Of a stretch of 64,000 nucleotides of DNA, positions 9,567 through 17,744 are shown piece by piece. The translations under genes and the position numbers were made by a program. A model generated the notes under the pieces. That model had not been told where the DNA came from, made no database searches, and saw nothing but the letters and a program-made list of their open reading frames with translations. The stretch's first letter is position 1. Every line of letters begins with the position of its first letter. The stretch is from Streptomyces qinglanensis (GTDB lineage: Bacteria > Actinomycetota > Actinomycetes > Streptomycetales > Streptomycetaceae): positions 374,496 to 438,495 of the forward strand of contig NZ_FOGO01000004.1 in NCBI RefSeq assembly GCF_900111245.1. Direction: 5' to 3'.

Positions 9567-10495
9567 CCGGCCGGGCAGCCGCCTGGGCGCAGCTCCTGCG
9601 GATCTCCGCGGTCTCGACCGTGCCCGGCGACGCGGTGGTCGGCGCCGTGGCGGGCGGCAGCGGCCCGGGCCGGGGGACGGCGCTGGCCGCGGGGGCCTCG
9701 CTGTGCCTGTACGAGGCGGGCATGGCGCTCAACGACTGGGCCGACCAGGAGGAGGATGCCCGCGAGCGACCGCAGCGGCCGCTGCCCTCGGGCCGCATCC
9801 AGCCGCGAGCGGCCCTCGCGGCGGCGACCGGACTGACCGCGACCGGACTGGCGTTGGCCGCCCGCGCCGGGCGGCTCCCGCTCCTCACGGCCACCGCGCT
9901 GGCCACCACCGTGTGGGCCTACGACCTCCGCCTCAAGCACACCCCGGCCGGTCCCGCGGCCATGGCGGCGGCCCGCTCCCTGGACGTACTCCTGGGCGCG
10001 GCGGCCACCGAGCGCCCCGCCGCACCCGGGACCGACGGCACATCCGCACTCCCGCCGGGGCCCGGCCCCGCACCGGTGCTGGGCGCGGCCGCCCTCATGG
10101 GGGCACACACCCTCGCGGTCACCTCCGTCTCCCGGCGCGAGGCGGAAGGCGGTGCCCCGGCGGTGCCGCTCGCGGCACTGGGCGCGGTGGCGGCGACCAC
10201 GGCTCTGCTGGCACGGCAGCGGGCACCGCTGACCCTCGCGGCGTGCACCGCCTACGCGGCGACAGCCGCTCGACCGCTGGCACACGCCGCCCTCAACCCC
10301 TCGCCGCCGCTGCTCCAGCGCGCGGTGGGCGGCGGGATCCGCGCCATGATCCCGCTCCAGGCCGCGCTCACCGCGCGTGCCTGCCGCTCCTCCCACCCGC
10401 CGCGGGCCCGGACCGCGGGTTCGCTCTCCGCCGCGGCACTGCTCGGCCTGCTGCCCGTCGCCCGCCGCCTCTCCCGGAAGGTCAGCCCCACATGA
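9563..10495 (+). CDS. eboC: UbiA-family prenyltransferase, EboC/SCO3242-like
   Basis: 310-residue polytopic membrane protein. The UbiA aspartate-rich motif is clear near residues 55-75: LNDWADQEEDARERPQRPLPSG, the N-D-x-x-D-x-x-x-D pattern that binds prenyl diphosphate through magnesium. The second Asp-rich motif is weaker (TVWAYDLRLKH). Multiple alanine/leucine-rich helices follow. It overlaps the upstream cyclase gene and the downstream isomerase gene by 4 bases each (GTGA and ATGA), so all three are coupled. In ebo clusters this position is EboC. It presumably attaches a prenyl group to a cyclic polyol or carries a lipid intermediate; donor and acceptor are unknown. Confidence 0.85.
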   Translation: MTGRAAAWAQLLRISAVSTVPGDAVVGAVAGGSGPGRGTALAAGASLCLYEAGMALNDWADQEEDARERPQRPLPSGRIQPRAALAAATGLTATGLALAARAGRLPLLTATALATTVWAYDLRLKHTPAGPAAMAAARSLDVLLGAAATERPAAPGTDGTSALPPGPGPAPVLGAAALMGAHTLAVTSVSRREAEGGAPAVPLAALGAVAATTALLARQRAPLTLAACTAYAATAARPLAHAALNPSPPLLQRAVGGGIRAMIPLQAALTARACRSSHPPRARTAGSLSAAALLGLLPVARRLSRKVSPT

Positions 10496-11406
10496 CCCCG
10501 CCCAGGACCGCCTCCGCACTGCGCTACGCCTACGGCACCAACGGCCTGGCCGACCTGCGGCTCGAGGACGCCCTCGGACTGCTCGCCGACCTCGGGTACG
10601 CGGGCGTCGGGCTGACGCTCGACCACATGCACCTCGACCCGCTCGCCCCCCGGCTCCCGGCCCGCACCGCCGAGGTGGGCCGCGCGCTGGCCCGCCACGG
10701 GCTGACGGCCACCGTCGAGACCGGAGCGCGCTACGTGCTCGACGCGCGCCGCAAACACCACCCCACGCTGCTCGACCCGGACGCGGAAGCCCGCACCGCC
10801 CGCACCGACCTGCTGCTCAAGGCCGTACGCGTCGCCGCGGACCTCGGCGCCCACGCCGTGCACTGCTTCAGCGGCCCCCTCCCGACCGGCACAGCCCCGG
10901 ACACCGGCTGGACGCGGCTGGCGGACGGCATCGGCACGGTGCTGGACGCCGCGGGCGCGGCGGGCGTCCCGGTGGCCGTCGAACCGGAACCCGGCCATCT
11001 GCTGGCGGACCTGACCGGGTTCCACCGACTGCGCACCGCACTCGGCAGCCCCGAACTCCTCGGCGTCACACTCGACATCGGCCACTGCCAGTGCCTGGAA
11101 CCACGCCCCCCGGCCGACTGCGTCCGGGAGGCGGCACCCTGGCTGCGGCATGTGCAGATCGAGGACATGCGGCGCGGCGACCACACCCACCTGCCGTTCG
11201 GCGACGGTGAGATCGACTTCCCGCCGGTGCTGGCGGCGCTGCGCGAGGCGGACTACGACGGCCTGGTCACCGTCGAACTGCCTCGCGACTCGCACGCCGG
11301 CCCCTCCCGCGCCGCCGACTCGCTCGCGTTCCTGACCGCCGCCGAGGCCGAGGCGGCGCCCCCGGCGCGGCAAGGCACCCTGCCGCAGGAGGAGATCCCG
11401 TGCTGA
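10492..11406 (+). CDS. Sugar phosphate isomerase/epimerase of the ebo-type operon
   Basis: 304-residue TIM-barrel protein of the xylose-isomerase-like/AP-endonuclease-2 family. Visible landmarks are LADLGYAGVGLTLDHMHLD near the N-terminus, AHAVHCFSG, VAVEPEPGHLLAD, LGVTLDIGHCQCL, LRHVQIEDMRRGDHTHLPFGDGEIDF and VTVELPRDSH. These supply the usual Glu/Asp/His metal ligands. The start ATG overlaps the prenyltransferase stop and the gene overlaps eboA by 7 bases. It is a different subfamily from the two other barrels of this region (2942-3940 and 15755-16816), so the operon likely needs more than one isomerisation step. Confidence 0.88.
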   Translation: MTPPRTASALRYAYGTNGLADLRLEDALGLLADLGYAGVGLTLDHMHLDPLAPRLPARTAEVGRALARHGLTATVETGARYVLDARRKHHPTLLDPDAEARTARTDLLLKAVRVAADLGAHAVHCFSGPLPTGTAPDTGWTRLADGIGTVLDAAGAAGVPVAVEPEPGHLLADLTGFHRLRTALGSPELLGVTLDIGHCQCLEPRPPADCVREAAPWLRHVQIEDMRRGDHTHLPFGDGEIDFPPVLAALREADYDGLVTVELPRDSHAGPSRAADSLAFLTAAEAEAAPPARQGTLPQEEIPC

Positions 11407-12239
11407 CCCCGCTCGCCTCCCTGCGCACCGGCCTGGAGCTGCGACTGGCCGCGGAGGCCCGCGACTGGCTGCACCGGGCGCTGGCCGAAGCGGCGGACGA
11501 CCGGCACCGTACGGACGCCGACCCCCCACCGGCCGGTGTCCGGCCGACCGCGAGCCCACCGTCCGGCACCCGGACCCCCGCGACCCGCACCCACTCCGTA
11601 CCCCGCCTCCCGCGCTGGGAACTGCACTTCGCCCGCGCCGGCCGCATCTGCCGCGGGGCGGCCGCGGACAGCACCGACGCGCCGGACCCGGTCGACGCCG
11701 CCCGCGTCCTCATCCTGCACGCGGCCGCCCCCGGCACCCGGGAGCTGACCCGGCTCTACCGGCACGGCACCGGCGACGAGCGGCGGGCCGTCCTGCTGGC
11801 CCTGCCGCAGCTGGACCCGCCCCCCGAACCGGCGGCAGCACTCGAACTGGTCGAGGACGCGCTGCGGACCAACGACACCCGGCTGATCGCCGCCGCGCTC
11901 GGGCCGTACGCCGCAGCGCACCTGGACGCGCACCAGTGGCGGCACGGCGTGCTCAAGTGCCTGTTCACCGGCGTACCACTGGCCGCGCTGGCCGGGCTGG
12001 CGCACCGGGCCTCGGGGGACGAGGAACTCGCCCGGATGCTGGAGGACTACGCGCACGAGCGCACCGCGGCGGGCCGCTCCGTGCCCGAGGACCTCGACCG
12101 CGCACTGCGGCTGGCCCGGCTCGCGGCGCCGGGGGAGACCGGGAAGTCCTCCCACTCGCCCCGCCCGCCCCACCCACCACCCCCGTCGCGTTCAGCCCCC
12201 GCACCGCCGACCCCGCCCCGCCCGTCCCCCGAGCCGTAG
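11400..12239 (+). CDS. eboA: EboA-like protein
   Basis: 279 residues, GTG start overlapping the previous stop; AGGAG lies 5-10 bases upstream. The sequence is alpha-helical with HEAT-like helices: LELRLAAEARDWLHRAL, ELTRLYRHGTGDERRAVLLALPQL, TNDTRLIAAALGPYAAAHLD, WRHGVLKCLFTGVPLAALAGL. The phrase QWRHGVLKCLFTGVPL is characteristic of EboA-domain proteins as I recall them. The last 45 or so residues are a proline-rich low-complexity tail, probably disordered. Biochemical role is unknown; in cyanobacteria ebo genes are needed for movement of a scytonemin precursor. Identification rests on this motif and on the neighbouring eboB, eboE and eboF. Confidence 0.8.
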   Translation: MLTPLASLRTGLELRLAAEARDWLHRALAEAADDRHRTDADPPPAGVRPTASPPSGTRTPATRTHSVPRLPRWELHFARAGRICRGAAADSTDAPDPVDAARVLILHAAAPGTRELTRLYRHGTGDERRAVLLALPQLDPPPEPAAALELVEDALRTNDTRLIAAALGPYAAAHLDAHQWRHGVLKCLFTGVPLAALAGLAHRASGDEELARMLEDYAHERTAAGRSVPEDLDRALRLARLAAPGETGKSSHSPRPPHPPPPSRSAPAPPTPPRPSPEP

Positions 12240-12284
12240 CCAGCCGCGCGCCGCAGCGGCGCCCGGAGCGAGGAGCGTGAGCCC

Positions 12285-13163
12285 ATGACCAGGCCGACCC
12301 GCCGCATCTTCGACCCGCACATCCACATGACGTCCCGCACCACCGACGACTACGCCGCGATGTACGCGTCCGGGGTACGGGCCCTGGTCGAGCCCTCCTT
12401 CTGGCTCGGCCAGCCCCGCACCTCGCCCGCGACATTCCTCGACTACTTCGACGCGCTGCTCGGCTGGGAGCCCTACCGGGCCGCCCAGTACGGCATCGCC
12501 CACCACTGCACCCTCGCGCTCAACCCGAAGGAGGCCAACGACCCGCGCTGCCTCCCGGTACTGGACGAACTCCCGCGCTACCTCCTCAAGGACGGGGTGG
12601 TCGCCGTCGGCGAGATCGGCTACGACTCGATGACCCCGGCGGAGGACGACGCACTGGCCGCACAGCTCCAACTCGCCCACGACCACGAACTGCCCGCCCT
12701 CGTCCACACCCCGCACCGGGACAAGGCCGCCGGCCTGGCCCGCACCCTCGACGTGCTCCGGGAATCCCCGCTCGCTCCCGAGCGGGTGCTGCTCGACCAC
12801 CTCAACGAGACGACGGTGGGCGACGCGGCGGACAGCGGCTGCTGGCTCGGCTTCTCCATCTACCCCGACACCAAGATGGACCCCGACCGGATGGTCCGCA
12901 TCCTGCGGGTGCACGGCACCGAGCGCGTCCTGGTCAACTCCGCCGCCGACTGGGGGCACAGCGACCCGCTCAAGACCGGCCACGTCGCGGACGCCATGCT
13001 CGCCGCCGGCTTCGAGGACGACGACGTCGACACAGTGCTGTGGCGCAACCCCGTCGCCTTCTACGGCCAGAGCGGACACCTCCACCTCGACGTCCCCCCG
13101 CCCGGCGCGCGCGAGCAGCAGCACCTGTTCCAGGGCAACTCCATCCTGCGCGGCGGAGAGTGA
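12285..13163 (+). CDS. eboB: TatD-like metal-dependent hydrolase, EboB
   Basis: 292-residue amidohydrolase-superfamily barrel. Metal ligands are recognisable: IFDPHIHMTSRT (HxH), VVAVGEIGYDSMTP (Glu), ALVHTPHRDK (His), LLDHLNETT (His) and SAADWGHSD (Asp). This is the TatD order, but the HxH strand reads DPHIHM rather than the usual DxHxH. Start ATG follows GGAGCG. The gene sits between eboA and eboE, 45 bp and 13 bp apart, which is the ebo arrangement. The substrate is unknown; a hydrolytic step on the cyclitol or polyprenyl product is plausible. Confidence 0.85.
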   Translation: MTRPTRRIFDPHIHMTSRTTDDYAAMYASGVRALVEPSFWLGQPRTSPATFLDYFDALLGWEPYRAAQYGIAHHCTLALNPKEANDPRCLPVLDELPRYLLKDGVVAVGEIGYDSMTPAEDDALAAQLQLAHDHELPALVHTPHRDKAAGLARTLDVLRESPLAPERVLLDHLNETTVGDAADSGCWLGFSIYPDTKMDPDRMVRILRVHGTERVLVNSAADWGHSDPLKTGHVADAMLAAGFEDDDVDTVLWRNPVAFYGQSGHLHLDVPPPGAREQQHLFQGNSILRGGE

Positions 13164-13176
13164 GGAGAACGCGGCC

Positions 13177-14358
13177 ATGCGATTCCGGCACCCCGACGGC
13201 ACCACGGTCCACCTCGCCTACTGCACCAACGTCCACGCCGCCGAACAACTCGACGGCGTACTGGAGCAACTCACCGCATACGCCGAGCCCGTACGCCGCA
13301 GACTGCACCGGGACCGGCTCGGCATCGGCCTGTGGCTCGCCCGCGACGCGGCCCGCACCCTCACCGACGACCCGGCAGCCGTCCGGCGGCTGCGCTCCGG
13401 ACTCGACCGCGCGGGGCTGGAGGTGGTCACCCTCAACGGCTTCCCCTACCAGGGCTTCGGCAACGAGCACGTCAAATACCGCGTCTACCGGCCCGACTGG
13501 ACCGACGACGCCCGCCTGGAGCACACCACCGACCTGGCCCGGCTGCTCGCCGCGCTGCTCCCGGACGACGTCCGCGAGGGCAGCATCTCCACCCTCCCGC
13601 TCGCCTGGCGCACCGGCTTCGACGCCGAGGCCCGGCACCGCGCGCTGACCCGGCTGCACACCCTCGCCGCCCGGCTGGACGCGCTGGAAGAACTGACGGG
13701 CCGCTCCATCCGCGTCGGACTGGAACCCGAGCCCGGCTGCACGGTCGAGACCACAGCCGACCTGATCGAGGCACTCACCGGGGAGGACGGCCCGCCCCCG
13801 CACCGGATCGGCGGCTGCCTGGACACCTGCCACCTGGCCACCGCGTTCGAGGACCCGGCCAAGGCGTCGGCCGCGCTCGCCGAGGCGGGCCTGCCGGTGG
13901 TCAAGTCCCAGCTCTCCGCCGCGCTGCACGCCGAACACCCGGAGCGCCCCGAGGTACGCGCCGCACTCGCCGAGTTCGCCGAACCCCGCTTCCTGCACCA
14001 GACCCGCGCCCGCACCCCGGACGGGACGCTCCGGGCCACCGACGACCTCGACCGGGCCCTGGCCCCCGGAGCGCTGCCCACCACCGGGCCCTGGCGCTCC
14101 CACTTCCACGTACCGCTGCACGCCCCCCTCGACCCACCGCTGACCGCCACCACCGACGTCCTCGGCGAGACCCTGGACCACCTGGTCGGCGGCCCCACCC
14201 CGCTGACCCGGCACCTGGAGGTGGAGACCTACACCTGGCAGGCCCTCCCGGCGGCACTGCGCCCCACCACCCGCGCGCAGCTCGCCGACGGCCTCGCCGC
14301 CGAACTGTCCACCGCACGCGACCTGCTGACCGGTCTCGGCCTCGAGGAGCTGCCGTGA
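13177..14358 (+). CDS. eboE: Metabolite traffic protein EboE (TIM-barrel)
   Basis: 393 residues, ATG after GAGGAGAA. EboE proteins are AP-endonuclease-2-like barrels; the N-terminal TTVHLAYCTNVHAAEQL, the segment VVTLNGFPYQGFGNEHVKYRVYRPDW and the strand IRVGLEPEPGCTVE with DTCHLATAFEDP are the family landmarks. HLEVETYTWQALP near the C-terminus is also typical. The stop overlaps the start of the phosphodiesterase gene (GTGA). The same fold occurs in sugar epimerases, so it may process a cyclic polyol rather than transport it. The name reflects its role in metabolite localisation in cyanobacteria. Confidence 0.88.
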   Translation: MRFRHPDGTTVHLAYCTNVHAAEQLDGVLEQLTAYAEPVRRRLHRDRLGIGLWLARDAARTLTDDPAAVRRLRSGLDRAGLEVVTLNGFPYQGFGNEHVKYRVYRPDWTDDARLEHTTDLARLLAALLPDDVREGSISTLPLAWRTGFDAEARHRALTRLHTLAARLDALEELTGRSIRVGLEPEPGCTVETTADLIEALTGEDGPPPHRIGGCLDTCHLATAFEDPAKASAALAEAGLPVVKSQLSAALHAEHPERPEVRAALAEFAEPRFLHQTRARTPDGTLRATDDLDRALAPGALPTTGPWRSHFHVPLHAPLDPPLTATTDVLGETLDHLVGGPTPLTRHLEVETYTWQALPAALRPTTRAQLADGLAAELSTARDLLTGLGLEELP

Positions 14359-15758
14359 GCACCCCGCTGCTGGTCGTCGACGTCGTTGGGCTGACCCCCG
14401 CGCTGCTGGCCCACATGCCCCACCTGCGTGCCCTGGCCCGGGACGGTGCGCAGGCCCCCCTCGGCACCGTCCTGCCCGCCGTCACCTGCGCCGCCCAGTC
14501 CACCTTCCTCACCGGGGAACTCCCCGCCCGGCACGGCATCGTCGGCAACGGCTGGTACTTCCGCGAACTCGGTGACGTGCTGCTGTGGCGGCAGCACAAC
14601 GCGCTGGTCGGCGGCGAGAAGCTCTGGCACGCGGCCCGCGCCCGGCAGCCCGGCTACACGGTGGCCAACATCTGCTGGTGGTACGCGATGGGCGCGGACA
14701 CCGACTGGACCGTCACCCCCCGCCCCGTCTACTACGCCGACGGCCGCAAGGAGCCGGACTGCTACACCCGGCCGCCGACACTGCACGACGAACTCGTCGC
14801 CGAGCTGGGCGATTTCCCGCTGTTCACCTTCTGGGGGCCGGGCGCGAACCTCACCTCCTCCCAGTGGATCATCGACGCCACCCGCCACATCCTGCGCACC
14901 CGGCACCCCGACCTCGCACTGTGCTACGTGCCCCACCTCGACTACGACCTCCAGCGCCACGGCCCCGACGAACCGCGCGCCCACCGCGCCGCCGCCGACG
15001 TGGACGCCGCCCTCGCCCCACTGCTCGCCGACGCCCGCGCCGAGGGTCGCACCGTCGTCGCCCTCTCCGAGTACGGCATCACCCGGGTGCGCCGGCACGT
15101 CGACATCAACCGCGCACTGCGCCGCGCCGGACTCCTGGAGGTGCACACCCAGGACGGCATGGAATACCTGGACCCCTGGACCTCCCGGGCCTTCGCCGTC
15201 GCCGACCACCAGCTCGCCCACGTCTACGTCCGCGACCCCGCCGACCTGCCCGCCACCCGCGCGGCACTGGCCGGGCTGCCGGGCCTGGAACAGCTCCTGG
15301 ACGAGACCGGGAAGAAGGAGGCCGGCCTGGACCACCCCCGCTCCGGTGAACTCGTCGCCGTGGCCGAACCCGACGCCTGGTTCACCTACTACTACTGGCT
15401 GGACGACCGCCGCGCCCCCGACTTCGCGCAGCTCGTGGAGATCCACCGGAAGCCCGGCTACGACCCTGCCGAGCTGTTCATGGACCCCGACGACCCCTAC
15501 GTCAAGCTCCGCGCCGCCGCCGCGCTGGCCCGCAAGAAGACCGGCATGCGCTACCGCATGGCCGTCGTCCCCCTCGACCCCGCTCCGATCCGGGGCAGCC
15601 ACGGACGGCTCCCGGACCGGACCGAGGACGGCCCCGTACTCCTCTGCTCCCGCGCCGACGCGCTCGGCGACCGCGGACGGAGCGGGCCGGCCGCCGCCTT
15701 CCCCGCCACCGAAGTGAAACGCCTGCTTCTCGACCTCGCACTGGGAGACGCCTCATGA
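14355..15758 (+). CDS. eboF: Type I phosphodiesterase/nucleotide pyrophosphatase-like protein, EboF
   Basis: 467 residues of the alkaline-phosphatase superfamily. It opens LLVVDVVGLTP (metal-binding Asp), followed by the nucleophile segment LPAVTCAAQSTFLTG in which the Thr after AV would form the phospho-intermediate. HIVGNGWYFRE, CYVPHLDYDLQRHGP (Asp and His ligands) and LSEYGITRVRRHV follow. The last segment has Glu-Tyr where nucleotide pyrophosphatases usually have Asp-His, so one metal ligand set differs. EboF of ebo clusters belongs to this family. Predicted to cleave a phosphodiester or phosphate from the pathway intermediate. Both ends overlap neighbouring genes by 4 bases. Confidence 0.87.
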   Translation: MSTPLLVVDVVGLTPALLAHMPHLRALARDGAQAPLGTVLPAVTCAAQSTFLTGELPARHGIVGNGWYFRELGDVLLWRQHNALVGGEKLWHAARARQPGYTVANICWWYAMGADTDWTVTPRPVYYADGRKEPDCYTRPPTLHDELVAELGDFPLFTFWGPGANLTSSQWIIDATRHILRTRHPDLALCYVPHLDYDLQRHGPDEPRAHRAAADVDAALAPLLADARAEGRTVVALSEYGITRVRRHVDINRALRRAGLLEVHTQDGMEYLDPWTSRAFAVADHQLAHVYVRDPADLPATRAALAGLPGLEQLLDETGKKEAGLDHPRSGELVAVAEPDAWFTYYYWLDDRRAPDFAQLVEIHRKPGYDPAELFMDPDDPYVKLRAAAALARKKTGMRYRMAVVPLDPAPIRGSHGRLPDRTEDGPVLLCSRADALGDRGRSGPAAAFPATEVKRLLLDLALGDAS

Positions 15759-16816
15759 GCAGCAGATCAGCCGACCCGCAGTACGCCGAACTCCACCGCA
15801 GACTGCGCCGCCGCGGCTTCCTCGGCGTCGCAGCGGGCGCCACCGCCGCCACCCTGCTGGGAGCCCGTCCCGCCGCAGCCGCACCGCAGGCGGCCGCGGC
15901 GGCTGACCACAGGAGCTGCCGCCCGATCGTCCCGCGCGGCAGACTGGGCATCCAGCTCTACACCCTCCGCGACCAGGTCCAGCAGCTCGGCTTCGGTCCG
16001 GTCTTCCGGGAGCTGGAGCGCTACGGCTACGACTCGGTCGAGTTCGCCGGCTACACCCAGGGCACCGGCGACCTCACCCTCCGGCAGCTCAAGCGCCTCA
16101 TGCGGGAGCACGGCCTGCGCGGCATCGGCAGCCACGTCGGCTACTACTCCGCCGACCCGGCCGCCTACACCTTCGCCACCCAACTGGAGAAGGTCGTCGA
16201 CGACGCCGCAGCGCTCGGACTGCCCCACGTGGGGACCGCGGCCAGCCCCGACCGCTACGGCCGCACCGTGGACGGCTGGAAGCGCGCCGCGGAGGACTTC
16301 AACACCTACGGCGCCGCGGCACGCGCCCGCGGACTGACGTTCTACCAGCACAACCACCAGATGGAGTTCGGCTTCGCCGAGGACAAGCCGCACGTACGCC
16401 TCTACGACGTGCTGCTCGCCGAGACCGACCCGGAACTGGTCCACCTGGAGATGGACATCTACTGGGCCTACGCCGGACAGCACCGCTTCAGCGTCCGCCT
16501 CGACGGCACCCCGGCCCCCTTCGACCCCCTCGACTACGTACTGGCGGCCCCGCACCGCTACCCGCTCTTCCACGTCAAGGACGGCGAGCACGACGAAGCG
16601 TCACCGGACGGCTACCACATGGTCGACGTCGGTGACGGCGACATCGACTACGAGCACTTCATCGGTACCGTCCTCAGACGCCACCGCGGCCGCCGCACGG
16701 ACCACCACTGGCTGATGGAGCGCGACGACGCCGTCGACCCCGACGCCAACCCGGCCGGCTCCTTCACCTCGGCCCGCCGCTCCGCCGCCTACCTGCGCGG
16801 CAGGCGCCATCCGTGA
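15755..16816 (+). CDS. Tat-exported sugar phosphate isomerase/epimerase-like protein, last gene of the ebo-type operon
   Basis: 353 residues. The N-terminus has a twin-arginine motif RRRGFLG (residues 19-25), a hydrophobic core GVAAGATAATLLGA and an Ala-rich cleavage region, so the barrel is exported folded. The mature part starts RLGIQLYTLRDQ and shows FYQHNHQMEFGF, VHLEMDIYWAYAG, PLFHVKDGEHD and WLMERDDAVDP, which supply the family metal ligands. Its ATG overlaps the eboF stop, showing that export of this enzyme is tied to the operon. That points to a product, or an upstream sugar, that is handled outside the membrane. No gene follows before the tRNA. Confidence 0.87.
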   Translation: MSSRSADPQYAELHRRLRRRGFLGVAAGATAATLLGARPAAAAPQAAAAADHRSCRPIVPRGRLGIQLYTLRDQVQQLGFGPVFRELERYGYDSVEFAGYTQGTGDLTLRQLKRLMREHGLRGIGSHVGYYSADPAAYTFATQLEKVVDDAAALGLPHVGTAASPDRYGRTVDGWKRAAEDFNTYGAAARARGLTFYQHNHQMEFGFAEDKPHVRLYDVLLAETDPELVHLEMDIYWAYAGQHRFSVRLDGTPAPFDPLDYVLAAPHRYPLFHVKDGEHDEASPDGYHMVDVGDGDIDYEHFIGTVLRRHRGRRTDHHWLMERDDAVDPDANPAGSFTSARRSAAYLRGRRHP

Positions 16817-16964
16817 CCCCCGTTCTCCCGGGAGCCGTGAGGCTTATTCCACAACATTCGGCGCAAAAGGTACGGAGCGCCAGGAAACCCAGGTGAGAAG
16901 CACTCCCAACCCTTGGTATCGTTACGGCCGTCGCCACGGCAGCCAACCTCCGTGGCGCGGCCCG

Positions 16965-17049
16965 GTCCGGGTGGCGGAATGGTAGACGCGCTAGCTTGAG
17001 GTGCTAGTGCCCTTTATCGGGCGTGGGGGTTCGAGTCCCCCCTCGGACA
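16965..17049 (+). tRNA. tRNA-Leu (anticodon GAG)
   Basis: Cloverleaf folded by eye. Acceptor strands GTCCGGG (16965-16971) and CTCGGAC (17042-17048) pair with one G-T, and A17049 is the discriminator. The anticodon stem CTAGC/GCTAG encloses the loop TTGAGGT, giving anticodon GAG at 16998-17000. A long variable arm (TGCCCTTTATCGGGCG) marks a class II tRNA, and the T arm is GGGGG-TTCGAGT-CCCCC. The 3' CCA is not encoded. The 3' half also carries the antisense C-terminal codons of a relict integrase, so it served as an attachment site. Confidence 0.95.
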
Positions 17050-17378
17050 CGTACCAAATCCCCACGGTTGCCTATATGCCGTGGGGATGTGCTGTTTCCG
17101 GTGCCGGGTGTGATCTCGGCGAGGACTGTGGCTTTGTTCGAGGCGTAGGTGAGCTGGAGCCCCAGCTGGCTGTAGAGCTCGGCTTTGTCCTGTGGCCTGG
17201 CCTGCTGGACTGTGGCGGCGGCATTGCTGACCGAGCGGACAGTCTTGGCGACGGCTTCCCGTGACGCTGGTCCGTCGGCTTGTGTCTGGGCGGCGGAGAG
17301 CAGGGCCTGTGCCTGTGAGCGCCGGGCATTGGTCTCACTGATCCACTGGGTGACGGTCCGGGGGTCGGCGCCTTCCGC
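17004..17378 (-). pseudogene. C-terminal remnant of a large serine recombinase (integrase) overlapping the tRNA
   Basis: On the minus strand a frame with no start codon reads about 125 residues and ends at a TAG inside the tRNA (17004-17006). The text resembles C-termini of actinobacterial recombinase-family integrases: ADPRTVTQWISETNARR, AQDKAELY-type segment PQDKAELYSQLGLQLTY, then NRGDLVRVRGGTRTPTPDKGH encoded by the tRNA itself. Overlap of an integrase 3' end with a tRNA is what one expects beside its attachment site. The catalytic N-terminus is missing; at about 17380 the sequence switches to an IS3 orfA fragment in another frame. It is therefore inactive. Family call is from memory of these C-terminal patterns. 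Confidence 0.6.
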
Positions 17379-17380
17379 CG

Positions 17381-17620
17381 TCGGCGGTTCTCCCGACGCA
17401 GCGCGGTCAGTGCCTCACGCTTGCTGCTGGTCAGACCGGCGCGGTCACCTTCGTCGATCTCTGCTTGCCTGACCCAGTCACGCACCCGCGTCTCGACCAC
17501 CAGGTCGAAGTCCTTGGCGACCTGGCCGACCGAGCGGTCACCACGACGGCACAGCTCCACGATCTCGGCCTTGAACTCCGGCGTGAACGAGCGGCGAGCG
17601 CGGCGAGGCTTCTTCCCCAT
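17381..17620 (-). mobile_element. IS3-family transposase OrfA remnant
   Basis: From ATG at 17620 the minus strand reads MGKKPRRARRSFTPEFKAEIVE, CRRGDRSVGQVAKDFDL, VRDWVRQAEIDEGDRAGL and ALRRENRR, the helix-turn-helix OrfA of IS3 elements. It stops matching after about 80 residues, where the leucine zipper should continue, and runs into the integrase remnant. No OrfB and no terminal inverted repeats were found, so it is a fragment inserted in, or recombined with, the integrase. Only the upstream side (17621-17744) lacks coding signal. Confidence 0.75.
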
Positions 17621-17744
17621 GCTCTCCATGATGGACATCCTCCCGGGGACGGACCCCTGATCTCGCATGTCCGCCGAACCGGATCAAGCCCAAGTCCGCA
17701 GGTGGTCCCGCACTGTGGACAGTCCTCAGAAACGGCCGCACGTC

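Noticed and set aside
16965..17049. Second copy of the tRNA-Leu 3' end (attR) further right
   Set aside because: None was noticed by eye in the window, so the right border of the old element cannot be placed.
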